This document shows, in pieces, positions 6,402 to 12,569 of a stretch of 17,262 nt of DNA. The translations under genes and the position numbers were made by a program. The notes under the pieces are model-generated. The model ran no database searches. It saw only the letters and a list, made by a program, of their open reading frames with translations, and was not told the DNA's origin. Source of the DNA: an uncultured Collinsella sp. (GTDB taxonomy: Bacteria; Actinomycetota; Coriobacteriia; Coriobacteriales; Coriobacteriaceae); NCBI GenBank assembly GCA_900543515.1, contig UQRW01000041.1, positions 1 to 17,262 of the forward strand, written 5' to 3'. How positions within the stretch are numbered: position 1 is the stretch's first letter; each line of letters starts with the position of its first letter.

Positions 6402-6436
6402 ACTTGTACCCCCCCATCGTAAATGTGTGTACAAGT
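6402..6436. promoter_or_regulatory. Inverted repeat ACTTGTAC/GTACAAGT, candidate operator
   Basis: Perfect 8-bp arms (6402-6409, 6429-6436) 53-87 bp upstream of the minus-strand start at 6349, with a 19-nt centre that includes a C run. The position suits control of the DNA-binding gene. Confidence 0.45.
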
Positions 6437-6511
6437 CTGCCGCCGACCCGGGCGGTTCGGCGCTTGCCAGGGCTCCGCCCTTGGACCGGGGGAAGACACT
6501 CGCGCGCCTTG

Positions 6512-6627
6512 TTATTACGATAACGGACAAGGAGGAAAAGGCGCCAGATTTCGAATTATTACGATAGAAGACACGGGCACGGCGGCGCGCGCGGTGGTGC
6601 CTGTGGGAGATTATTACGATAACGGAC
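6512..6627 (+). repeat. Three 17-bp direct repeats (iteron-like)
   Basis: TTATTACGATAACGGAC is identical at 6512-6528 and 6611-6627; a partial copy (TTATTACGATA) lies at 6556-6566. They are upstream of the 5801-6349 gene, spaced 44 and 55 bp. The spacing and sequence differ from the 8-bp array register, so this is a separate repeat. Replication iterons or regulator sites are possible. Confidence 0.65.
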
Positions 6628-6661
6628 GCAGCGGCAAATCCTGAATCGTGCCCCTGAGACG

Positions 6662-6693
6662 GTGCAAAATGGCCTTGTGAGGCCATTTTGCAC
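6662..6693. repeat. Perfect 14-bp hairpin
   Basis: GTGCAAAATGGCCT and AGGCCATTTTGCAC flank a TGTG loop. It has no T tract, so intrinsic termination is uncertain. The arm's AAAATGGCCT recurs near 6950. Confidence 0.8.
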
Positions 6694-6709
6694 GCCAGCT
6701 TCGTTCAAC

Positions 6710-6843
6710 GTCAGACATTCAAGATGTCAGACGTCGAACCTGCGCCAAAGACGCAGCTGGGGCTACTAGTTGCCTACGATCGCTCGCGAAGCTCGCCTGT
6801 TCGTGCGTGAATGTCTGACAGCTCCGTCAGACATTGTCGGACA
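6710..6843. promoter_or_regulatory. Cluster of GTCAGACA motifs
   Basis: GTCAGAC(A/G) occurs at 6710-6717, 6726-6733 and 6826-6833, inverted at 6812-6819 (TGTCTGAC), and as the variant GTCGGACA at 6836-6843. 6810-6835 is a 10-bp inverted repeat (AATGTCTGAC / GTCAGACATT). Such a cluster suits a regulator or recombinase binding region. No gene is visible between 6350 and 7073. Confidence 0.55.
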
Positions 6844-6975
6844 TTTGATTGTTCGACAAATAAGCACGTGGTCGCGTTCGCAAAGCTTACCGAACGGTCG
6901 ATGGGTGCGTTGAGGCCGGAGCAAACGGCGGATGCCAGAAAAATGGCCTCACAGAATCGCGCCCATGCTTGATAA

Positions 6976-7013
6976 AATTGACCGCCCGGGCGCAAATGCC
7001 CGGGCGGTCAATT
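6976..7013. repeat. Perfect 16-bp hairpin
   Basis: AATTGACCGCCCGGGC and its exact reverse complement flank a 6-nt loop (GCAAAT). It is very stable and could terminate transcription in either direction, but no clear T tract follows on the plus strand; the minus strand has ATTTTATC. Confidence 0.8.
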
Positions 7014-7073
7014 CATCCCCTCGTTCGCGATCCTGTTGGGTTTTGGGGCTTTGACATGTTGTTGACGGATGGA

Positions 7074-7253
7074 TCAGCCGTACAGCTTGATCTCCCGGGG
7101 CTCCATGTGGTCGTCCCCCAATAAGACGTCCCTGATGTAGCTCTGCAGCAGGACCTCGACGGGCAGCACTGAGTCGTCGACGTAGCCGGGCACTGGGAGT
7201 AGGCGTGGCCTTTGGATATAGCGTGGCCGCCTGCCGGCGGTCGGACTGCCACT
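7074..7253 (-). pseudogene. C-terminal gene remnant, unidentified
   Basis: A minus-strand frame opens after a TGA at 7254-7256 and ends at TGA 7074-7076. Its last 40 residues (LLPVPGYVDDSVLPVEVLLQ, then SYIRDVLLGDDHMEPREIKL) have a natural protein composition. The frame has no good start and the upstream part is low quality (SGSPTAGRRPRY). It may be the tail of a larger gene lost by rearrangement. The PxPGYxDD pattern recalls DUF1232-type proteins, but the match is too short to assign. Confidence 0.3.
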
Positions 7254-7328
7254 TCAGCCAAAAGCTCAGGCGCGCGCATTAAAATAATGGATATATCGCT
7301 TGATGGGCTTTTGACCAAGCATGAACAT

Positions 7329-7375
7329 CGCAGGTAAATCCGTGTACCAATTTTTGGTATACGGATTTACCTGCG
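7329..7375. repeat. 22-bp inverted repeat abutting repeat copy 2 (hairpin H2)
   Basis: Arms 7329-7350 and 7354-7375 pair with a single mismatch around TTT. The core ATCCGTGTA...TATACGGAT is shared with hairpin H1 at 1892-1927. It ends one base before the 179-bp repeat at 7377. Confidence 0.8.
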
Positions 7376-7376
7376 G

Positions 7377-7555
7377 TTTGTTGAAAGCTCTGACATGCGC
7401 TGTCGACTTCATTAAAATCGATTGCCGATCAAGTCTTCCTATATATGCGAGCCCTGAGAAACTGCGCTGTGAACCTGAGTACGCTATCGATCGGCCCGGT
7501 GCACCGGGCCGCTGTCCTCGAGCCGGCAACAGCTTGCCAGTCTCAAAACGTATGC
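7377..7555 (+). repeat. 179-bp dispersed direct repeat, copy 2
   Basis: Same-orientation copy of 69-247 (172 of 179 identical), here upstream of the serine recombinase. It contains the conserved 20-bp palindrome at 7492-7511 and the GC-rich hairpin, with one stem base changed. Recombination between the two copies would delete or circularise about 7.3 kb. Confidence 0.85.
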
Positions 7556-7671
7556 CTCTGGGCACTCGAAAATCGAACCCTCGATGCCGTGAACGTCGAG
7601 TGCCAAAACCCAGTGTCAAAACCTCCACGTCAATTCCCATGGGAAAATCAAATACGAGGCAGGAGGCTGAA

Positions 7672-8256
7672 ATGACACGTTACGGATATGCTCGCGTGAG
7701 CACGAAAGACCAGAGGTTGGACCGCCAGATCGAGGCTCTGGTGAACGCTGGCGTGGCCCATGGCCATATCTACAAGGACAAGGTCACGGGTGCCCAGGAC
7801 GGCGACCGGACGCAGCAGAAGCGCCTGTTCAAGAAGATGCGGGCGGGCGACGAGGTGGTGGTCGAATCCTGGGAGCGCTTGACCAGATCGACCAGGCAGC
7901 TGCTCAACTATGACCTTATGTTTCGAAACCTCGGCGTGAAGCTCACGTCCCTGAAACAGCCCGTGGATCTAGATACCGCATTCGGGCGCTTCGTGCTTGG
8001 CACCCATGCTTGCACCGCGGAACTTGAGCGAGATCTGATCAGGCAACGCCAGGCCGAGGGTATCGCCGTCAAACGGAGCCACGGCGGCAACGTGGGTGGC
8101 AGGCCTCGCACTGCCGGCGTCAAAGCCGATGCCGCAGTAAGGCTCTATCTTGGAGGAGAGACTCCTATTCCCGATATTTGCGCTGCGACTGGCGTCTCCA
8201 AATCAACGCTGTACCGCATCCTTCGTGAACGCGGATTGGTGGGCGTCAGGAAATAA
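7672..8256 (+). CDS. Small serine recombinase (resolvase/invertase family)
   Basis: 194 aa; the ATG at 7672 follows AGGAGG at ideal spacing, although the frame is open back to 7321. The N-terminal catalytic domain begins TRYGYARVSTKDQ, with Arg8 and the nucleophile Ser10, and continues with the family segments VVVESWERLTRSTRQLLN (usually DRLGRS) and ELERDLIRQRQAEGI, where the conserved arginines lie. The C-terminus has GGRPRT and a Hin-type helix-turn-helix (IPDICAATGVSKSTLYRILR). The length is that of resolvases and invertases, not of large serine integrases. It cuts and rejoins DNA at short dyad sites, inverting or resolving segments. Candidate sites nearby are the palindromes at 184-203 and 7492-7511 and the inverted blocks around 5441-5560. 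The choice among them is inference. Confidence 0.93.
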   Translation: MTRYGYARVSTKDQRLDRQIEALVNAGVAHGHIYKDKVTGAQDGDRTQQKRLFKKMRAGDEVVVESWERLTRSTRQLLNYDLMFRNLGVKLTSLKQPVDLDTAFGRFVLGTHACTAELERDLIRQRQAEGIAVKRSHGGNVGGRPRTAGVKADAAVRLYLGGETPIPDICAATGVSKSTLYRILRERGLVGVRK

Positions 8257-8437
8257 GTCCGTCTGTCGTTTCGCGATTTGCCTAATAGGCCCGAGTGCGG
8301 CGGCGTTACTATATAAGGGTGCGGTATTTCTCTAACCGAAAACCTGCGTGAACGCATGACTTGAGACGCCTTTTAGAACTCACCGATCGCAGGAAAAAGA
8401 CAACTCAACAGCGGCCGTGCATTGTTCCCAGCCATAT

Positions 8438-8456
8438 GGCATGGCGGAGCCATGCC
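8438..8456. repeat. Hairpin in the leader of the 8481 gene
   Basis: GGCATGGC gga GCCATGCC, perfect 8-bp arms, 25 bp upstream of the start at 8481. It may be part of the 5' UTR. The rest of 8257-8480 holds no gene; TTACTATATAAGG (around 8307) is a possible -10 region. Confidence 0.5.
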
Positions 8457-8480
8457 CGTTGTTGATTGGAGTGCCGCATC

Positions 8481-9173
8481 ATGGCCGAAAACCAAGTCCA
8501 GTCCGAAAAGAAAATGACCAGTCTGAATGTCTCATCGGAGACCCGTGACGCCATAAAGGACATCGGCACGAGCCTTGGTCTCTCGCAGGCCGATACCGTC
8601 GCCCGCTTGGTCGACGGCTACCACCCTAACGCCACTCCCGGCGTGAAGGCTGCGCTCGACGCATCGGCCGTCCTCGATGAGGCGGTCGAGCGGGTCAAGC
8701 GCATCATCGAGGGCGCTGCCGAAGCTGGCGCGATGGAGGCTCGTGCTGCCCGCGAGGACGCCGACGCTGCCAAGAAAAGTGCAATGGAACAGATTCAGAG
8801 CATCAAATCTAATTGCGTCGAGCAGGTCGCCGCCATCAAAGAGAAATTCGAGCTGGATACTGCGAGCTTGGAGATTGAGAACGATGAGCTCCACGCCACC
8901 GTCGCCGATTACCTCTCGCAGCTCAAGAAGCTCGATTCCGAGAACAATCAGCTCTTGGCAGAATCAGCCGCAAAAGACGATCGAATTGAAAGCATGAGGG
9001 GCGCGGTCGACGCCGCGGCCAAGGCTCAGGCCGATCTCAACGTCTCCCTCCTCGCCCAGCGTGACCTGATGGCCGAGGTCGACGCCCTCAAGGACCGCCT
9101 CGCCGCCTCCGAGCAGCGGGCGGCCGTGGCCGAGGCCAAGGTCGAGGTCATGGCCCAGGCGAGGGGCGAGTAG
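8481..9173 (+). CDS. RHH-like DNA-binding, long coiled-coil protein
   Basis: 230 aa. The ATG at 8481 follows TTGGAG; an in-frame TTG at 8466 is part of that site. Residues about 16-45 (MTSLNVSSETRDAIKDIG, then LGLSQADTVARLV) have the beta-strand/helix/helix pattern of ribbon-helix-helix (Arc/MetJ) proteins. From about residue 60 to the end it is almost all helical, rich in Ala, Glu, Lys, with heptad-like spacing (AIKEKFELDTASLEIENDEL, VDALKDRLAASEQRAAVAEA), a long coiled coil. This recalls plasmid-borne KfrA-type proteins in architecture, not in sequence. It is 2 bp from the next small membrane gene. It may bind DNA cooperatively; the octamer arrays are a possible target because RHH proteins can bind tandem 8-bp boxes (MetJ). 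Confidence 0.7.
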   Translation: MAENQVQSEKKMTSLNVSSETRDAIKDIGTSLGLSQADTVARLVDGYHPNATPGVKAALDASAVLDEAVERVKRIIEGAAEAGAMEARAAREDADAAKKSAMEQIQSIKSNCVEQVAAIKEKFELDTASLEIENDELHATVADYLSQLKKLDSENNQLLAESAAKDDRIESMRGAVDAAAKAQADLNVSLLAQRDLMAEVDALKDRLAASEQRAAVAEAKVEVMAQARGE

Positions 9174-9175
9174 AT

Positions 9176-9385
9176 ATGTCCGACAAGCTAAGGCCGTCTC
9201 GCCGTGAGTTGATAACGGCAGGGCTAGTCGTCTTTTTGGTCACGGCACTTGTCTGGACTGTCATTGATGGTGCCGGCGCAAATGCGCTCACCATCAGCGG
9301 TGTCATCACCCGTCAAAATGCCGTCTGAGCTTCGCTTGCAGCAGTTTCAGTGGTCATGCTCATTGGGGCTTGGCTGTTTGGATGA
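9176..9385 (+). pseudogene. Small two-TM membrane protein interrupted by in-frame TGA
   Basis: ATG at 9176, two bases after the upstream stop, with GAGGGGCGAG as ribosome site. The first 50 codons (MSDKLRPSRRELITAG...) contain one TM helix (LITAGLVVFLVTALVWTVI), and the frame stops at TGA 9326-9328. The same frame continues with ASLAAVSVVMLIGAWLFG, a second TM helix, to TGA 9383-9385. The interruption probably derives from TGG or CGA. A 50-aa single-TM product could still be made. Translational coupling to the RHH gene is likely. The function is unknown. Confidence 0.55.
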
Positions 9386-9419
9386 TGGCATTCAAAAACA
9401 ATTAAGTTTGGAGTAGTCG

Positions 9420-9929
9420 ATGGAACATCTCTCTGTTAAAAAGGCAATCAACCTAGCTCGGAACTTTGGGGCTGCTGGTGTTCTGGCAGCCGCCCTAGTT
9501 ATGACCTCTGGGTGCAGCCAGGCAGACGATCGTCAGACGGCAGTTCAGGTCGCTGATTCTGATAACGCGCAGGAAGACGGGGTTTACGGCAAGATGGAGT
9601 ATTCAGTCACCGGCGTCGAGGTGCATGATTCCTCGGCTGGCGATGGCGGGAAGGTTGCCGTTGTTCGCTGGCACGCCATTAACAACCGATCGGCAGATTC
9701 ATGCGCTGTTGGTAGCTACATCACGGCTTATCAAAATAAGCAGATGCTATCTCGCGGGTTTGCCGCCGATTTGCAGGAAGACCGCTTCTCTTCGCAAGGG
9801 CTTGCGCCGGGAGGCGAATGCGACGGTGTGTCGATTTTTGACCTCAACGACATGTCTCCCATCGAAGTGAAAGTCGACGGGATGGGCGCCGGGTCAAACT
9901 CCCTCGACCAGACCTTTGAATTGGAGTAG
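9420..9929 (+). CDS. Lipoprotein with DUF5067-like extracellular domain
   Basis: 169 aa; the ATG at 9420 follows TTTGGAG. The signal peptide has a basic head, the hydrophobic run GAAGVLAAALVM and a lipobox-like TSGC, with Cys32 as the predicted lipidated residue. A short acidic linker (QADDRQTAVQVADSDNAQED) leads into a beta-rich domain (YSVTGVEVHDSSAGDGGKVA, VVRWHAINNRSADS, then LAPGGECDGVSIFDLND). The pattern of a compared-state beta sandwich with 'W..NNR...S' and 'L.PG' resembles the DUF5067/FxLYD group common in actinomycetes and firmicutes. The assignment is from memory of the pattern. Two domain cysteines (in DSCAVG and GECDG) could pair. It ends 20 bp before a hairpin shared with the convergent operon. 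Confidence 0.72.
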   Translation: MEHLSVKKAINLARNFGAAGVLAAALVMTSGCSQADDRQTAVQVADSDNAQEDGVYGKMEYSVTGVEVHDSSAGDGGKVAVVRWHAINNRSADSCAVGSYITAYQNKQMLSRGFAADLQEDRFSSQGLAPGGECDGVSIFDLNDMSPIEVKVDGMGAGSNSLDQTFELE

Positions 9930-9948
9930 GCCGCAAAGCGTCTAATTT

Positions 9949-9985
9949 CTAGAAACCTTCTAGAGCATTTCTAGAGGGTTTCTAG
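9949..9985. terminator. Nested CTAGAAACC hairpin between convergent genes
   Basis: The outer arms CTAGAAACC (9949-9957) and GGTTTCTAG (9977-9985) enclose inner CTAGA/TCTAG arms. It lies between the lipoprotein stop (9929) and the minus-strand operon and overlaps the last codons of the phosphoesterase gene, so that protein's tail (SRNPLEML) is encoded by hairpin DNA. Its position suggests a bidirectional terminator. Confidence 0.55.
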
Positions 9986-10697
9986 AGCCGGGCGCAGCAT
10001 TTTCGATCGGCACGATGTCTCGGTAGATAAGGCGGTGCCTGTCGTCGCGCCATTCGTCGCCGTGGTAGTGGCCGAAGAACCAGGCGCGGTAGCCGAGCTG
10101 CCCGTCGAGCTCGGCAAGGAATCGTTGCAGCTGGTCGTCCAGATACTCGCGTTCGCGCTCCCGGCACAGCTTCTCTGCCAGGTCGGCAGGAGCCTCGTGA
10201 GTCACCACGTAGTCGACCTTCCAGCCCACGCGGTCGAGCGAGGTGCGGCATTGCCACATCTCTTCCTCGCTCGGCATCTCCTCGGGCCACCAGCTCCTCC
10301 CCTCCTTGCGATACTGCCTGTCGTTGCTCGTGGCGCCGCCCATGGCAAGGACTATGAGCCCGTCGATATCGAACACCTCTCCGCGCATCAGGTGCAGCAC
10401 GTGCGGTCGCGCCTCATGGACGAGCCCGCCGTTCCACTCCCGCACCGGCAGCTCAGCCAGGGCGTGGTGGTTCTCATGATTGCCGTCCACGAAACACGTG
10501 GTCCACGGCTTCGACTCGATCCAGTCAAGCCAGTATTTCTCGGCGTTGGATCCATCCCAGACAAAGCCGAAGTCGCCGGCCACGATCACCACGTCATCGC
10601 GCATCAGAGTCCGGCCCAGCGGCCAATTCTTGAAGGCAAACCGGCTGGACCCGTGCTCGGCCCTGCCGTGCACGTCGCCCGTCACATAGATAGCCAT
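9960..10697 (-). CDS. Calcineurin-like metallophosphoesterase C
   Basis: 245 aa. Start ATG at 10697 overlaps the stop of the upstream gene (TGATG). All metal-ligand motifs of the family are present in order: GDVHG (residues 7-11), GDFGFVWD (about 46-53), GNHE (about 76), VTHE, and GHYHGD near the C-terminus. The family uses a two-metal centre to hydrolyse phosphomono- or diesters; the substrate cannot be told from the sequence. It is clearly a paralogue of the 10697-11422 product (shared FVDGNHE, LMRGEVF, MGGATS, SWWP.E.P, WKVD, GH.H.D). It is the last gene of a three-gene overlapping operon. The last eight residues come from the terminator-like hairpin, so the native C-terminus may have been altered. 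Confidence 0.88.
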   Translation of the reverse strand: MAIYVTGDVHGRAEHGSSRFAFKNWPLGRTLMRDDVVIVAGDFGFVWDGSNAEKYWLDWIESKPWTTCFVDGNHENHHALAELPVREWNGGLVHEARPHVLHLMRGEVFDIDGLIVLAMGGATSNDRQYRKEGRSWWPEEMPSEEEMWQCRTSLDRVGWKVDYVVTHEAPADLAEKLCREREREYLDDQLQRFLAELDGQLGYRAWFFGHYHGDEWRDDRHRLIYRDIVPIENAAPGSRNPLEML

Positions 10698-11422
10698 CAG
10701 TACGCACCCCACGGCAGGAGTTTGTCCCCGAGCCTCACGATCCGGTCATACAGCACCGTGTGCCGTTCGTCCGGATTGCCGTCTCGGTGAAAATGTCCGT
10801 AATACCAGCGCTTGTAGTCCAGACGATCCTCGAGCTCGTCGAGGAATCCGGTCAGCCGGTCCACATCCGGGCGTTCCCAGCCTGGGTCCGGGTAGAGCGT
10901 CGGCGAGAGCATGCGCGTCGAGCAGGTATGGGTGATGACGCAGTCGACCTTCCAGGCGACCTCGTCGAGCCTTGCCCGTGCGTCATCGAAATCGCGCTCG
11001 TCCGGCAGCTCCTGCGGCCACCACGAGCTGTACGGGATGCGGTACGCCCTGTCGACGCTCGTCGCCCCGCCCATGGTGAAGACCGTCTTCCCGTCGAGCT
11101 CGAAGACCTCCCCGCGCATGAGGCGGCGGATGGACGAAGTATCCGACAGGCGCTGCGTCAGCCCGCCGTGCCACGGCTCCATGGGGCGCTCCGCCCAGTG
11201 GTCGAAGCGCTCGTGGTTGCCGTCGACGAAGAGAACCGTGTAGGGGCGCGACTCCATCCAGGCGATATCGGCGCATTCCTCGGCAGAGAAGTCCCACGGA
11301 AAGCCAAAGTCGCCGGCGATGATCAGATAGTCGTCGCTGCCAAGGCTATCCCCAAGCTCCCAGTCGCGGAGCTTTTGCATGTCGAGCCCACCGTGGATGT
11401 CGCCTGTCACATAGACCGTCAT
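10697..11422 (-). CDS. Calcineurin-like metallophosphoesterase B
   Basis: 241 aa; ATG at 11422 overlaps the upstream stop by 4 bp (ATGA), and its own TGA overlaps the next start (TGATG). Motifs: GDIHG (7-11), GDFGFPWD (about 42-49), GNHE (about 74), ITHTCS and GHFHRDG. The sequence between the metal motifs (MRGEVFELDGKTVFTMGGAT, PYSSWWPQELPDERD) parallels protein C, so the two arose by duplication. It is cytosolic, with no signal peptide. The tight overlap with both neighbours implies coordinated synthesis of the three enzymes in fixed ratio, possibly as a complex or a pathway. The substrate is unknown. Confidence 0.88.
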   Translation of the reverse strand: MTVYVTGDIHGGLDMQKLRDWELGDSLGSDDYLIIAGDFGFPWDFSAEECADIAWMESRPYTVLFVDGNHERFDHWAERPMEPWHGGLTQRLSDTSSIRRLMRGEVFELDGKTVFTMGGATSVDRAYRIPYSSWWPQELPDERDFDDARARLDEVAWKVDCVITHTCSTRMLSPTLYPDPGWERPDVDRLTGFLDELEDRLDYKRWYYGHFHRDGNPDERHTVLYDRIVRLGDKLLPWGAY

Positions 11423-12057
11423 CGGATCGCCTCTTTCCGCTTGTAAGCCGCCAGCTCGCGTTCGACCTGCCTGTCACCGGTCTCGTTGACCCACCAGGGC
11501 CATTTCACCCGGCCGCACGGCTCGTCGACCCCGGCGAACCATTTCCTCAGCCCGTCGAGGCTCACCGGGGAGTGCCCGTTGGCGTCGCAGCCCACGTCGT
11601 AGCGCAGGAGCCCCTGCTTGCGGTTGAACTCGTTGTACGCGCCGCCGCTGCTGTGGATGTGCCCGTGGAGGTGCCACGATCCATGGCTCATGCCCTGCCA
11701 GTCGGCCATGGGGTAATGGCACAGGACGATCTTCTGCCCGTCGATCTTGAGCACGCAGATCGGCGGTTCCACGGTGAACGCGCCCGCGACCGCCGGCTGG
11801 GTCCAGTCCTTGTCATGGTTTCCCGGGACGAGGTGGATGCGCTTGCAGGCGATCCGCTTACGCAGCCCGTATGCGTCCTGGGCGGTCATCTTGAATGAGA
11901 AATCCCCCAGGATGTAGAGCTCATCATCCACGGCGACCCTGCCGTTGATGTTGTCGACGATGGCATCGTTCATCTGCCAAATCGTCTCCCACGGCCGGTC
12001 CGTGAACTTCAGGACGTTCTCGTGCCCGAAGTGTGTGTCACTGGTGAACCAAATCAT
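11419..12057 (-). CDS. Calcineurin-like metallophosphoesterase A
   Basis: 212 aa; the ATG at 12057 follows AAGGAGAC. Family motifs: SDTHFGH (residues 6-12), GDFSF (about 50), GNHDKDW (about 79), LCHYPM and HGHIHS. This is the shorter phosphoesterase subfamily often seen in phages and mobile elements (SDTHFGH...GNHD...CHYP...HGH.H), distinct from proteins B and C. It is the first gene of the operon and shares ATGA with the next. The basic, tryptophan-rich C-terminus (KWPWWVNETGDRQVERELAA) extends past the core. A role in nucleotide or nucleic acid phosphate removal is plausible; nothing here shows the substrate. Confidence 0.88.
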   Translation of the reverse strand: MIWFTSDTHFGHENVLKFTDRPWETIWQMNDAIVDNINGRVAVDDELYILGDFSFKMTAQDAYGLRKRIACKRIHLVPGNHDKDWTQPAVAGAFTVEPPICVLKIDGQKIVLCHYPMADWQGMSHGSWHLHGHIHSSGGAYNEFNRKQGLLRYDVGCDANGHSPVSLDGLRKWFAGVDEPCGRVKWPWWVNETGDRQVERELAAYKRKEAIR

Positions 12058-12073
12058 TCCATTGTCTCCTTGT

Positions 12074-12146
12074 CGCTAAATACCGTTCTCCTTTGCGCAA
12101 TTGAGGAGACGTATTTTGAGCGACATGAGGTGTTCGAACCTCATGT
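12074..12146. promoter_or_regulatory. Upstream region of the phosphoesterase operon with two dyads
   Basis: AAATACcGTtCTCC (from 12077) pairs imperfectly with GGAGACGTATTT (to about 12116). ACATGAGGT (12123-12131) pairs perfectly with ACCTCATGT (12138-12146) around GTTCGA. Both lie within 90 bp of the start at 12057 and may be operator or leader structures. No promoter can be fixed with confidence. Confidence 0.4.
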
Positions 12147-12240
12147 TCTGTGCTCCAATCTGCCGGATTGTTCCAGCTAAACTTTAAAACCTCGTGCGGG
12201 CAGAAAACCGTGTCCCGTTTGTGGGGTCATAGTATAGGCA

Positions 12241-12340
12241 CTGTTAGAACTAATAGCCCAAATCCGTTGCCAACTAGCCACTATTGGCAACTATTAGGCC
12301 TTTTGACAGCCGAACTGACTAATAGCCGCTATTTGTTAGG
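12241..12340. repeat. Cluster of CTAATAG/CTATTAG and GTTGCCAA dyads
   Basis: CTGTTAG-AA-CTAATAG, then GTTGCCAA (10-nt loop) TTGGCAAC enclosed by CTAATAG...CTATTAG, then CTAATAGCcGCTATTtGTTAG. AACTA words recur at 12248, 12272, 12289 and 12313. It looks like a multi-site regulator-binding region; no gene is visible in 12058-12387. Confidence 0.5.
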
Positions 12341-12386
12341 CCGTTTTGCAACCACGAGCGCTGCCGTGGATTCTTGATACGGCGCA

Positions 12387-12487
12387 TCGACAGCAGCAAT
12401 GTCAAGCGGGTAGAATGGTGCCGACGGCAGCCCAAGTTGTAGTGAGCTGGGCAGAGCCGTTGCTTAATGAAGTTGGGTCATCGTCTT
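12387..12487 (+). ncRNA. Candidate antitoxin RNA (promoter and 5' part), converging on the toxin gene
   Basis: TCGACA (12387-12392), an 18-bp spacer and TAGAAT (12411-12416) form a good sigma-70-type promoter reading rightward. The predicted RNA begins with a hairpin containing CGGCAGCCC...GGGCAGAGCC. This element also occurs, in the same sense of its own RNA, in the 5' UTR of the toxin-like gene on the opposite strand beyond the IS110 element. With the IS removed, this transcript would run into the toxin 3' end in antisense. It contains no ORF. In the present state it enters the IS and meets the terminator at 12545. The RNA is predicted, not shown. Confidence 0.4.
12480..12487 (+). repeat. 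8-bp direct repeat at IS110 right boundary (ATCGTCTT)
   Basis: ATCGTCTT is repeated at 14083-14090, just outside the other end of the IS. Joining the two flanks through one copy recreates an uninterrupted toxin ORF stop codon, which is why I take it as the insertion point. Confidence 0.55.
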
Positions 12488-12507
12488 AGCGACGGTGGCC
12501 TTTCTTA

Positions 12508-12524
12508 ATATGAGAAAGCCATTG
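12508..12524 (+). repeat. Sub-terminal inverted repeat of the IS, right arm
   Basis: ATATGAGAAAGCCATTG, perfect inverse of 14068-14084. It is itself part of a hairpin with GGCcTTTCT at 12498-12506. Confidence 0.8.
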
Positions 12525-12544
12525 TCAATAGGCATGTTCGTTCG

Positions 12545-12569
12545 AGCCCGGTTTGAAACCGGGCTTTTT
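12545..12569 (+). terminator. Rho-independent terminator inside the IS right end
   Basis: AGCCCGGTT (12545-12553), loop TGA, AACCGGGCT and then TTTTT: a strong plus-strand terminator. It would stop transcription entering the IS from the flank, such as the candidate antitoxin RNA. Confidence 0.85.

Noticed and set aside
7321..7671. 117-residue N-terminal extension of the serine recombinase
   Set aside because: The catalytic domain starts at 7672 after AGGAGG, and the extension is the 179-bp repeat, whose differences do not preserve amino acids.
10035..11446. Long plus-strand open frames opposite the phosphoesterases
   Set aside because: Their composition is low-complexity and no motif is seen; the minus strand has full metallophosphoesterase motifs.
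12123..12146. tRNA T-arm or attachment site because of GTTCGAA
   Set aside because: The loop is 6 nt, the stem is too long, and no acceptor stem or other arms are found around it.
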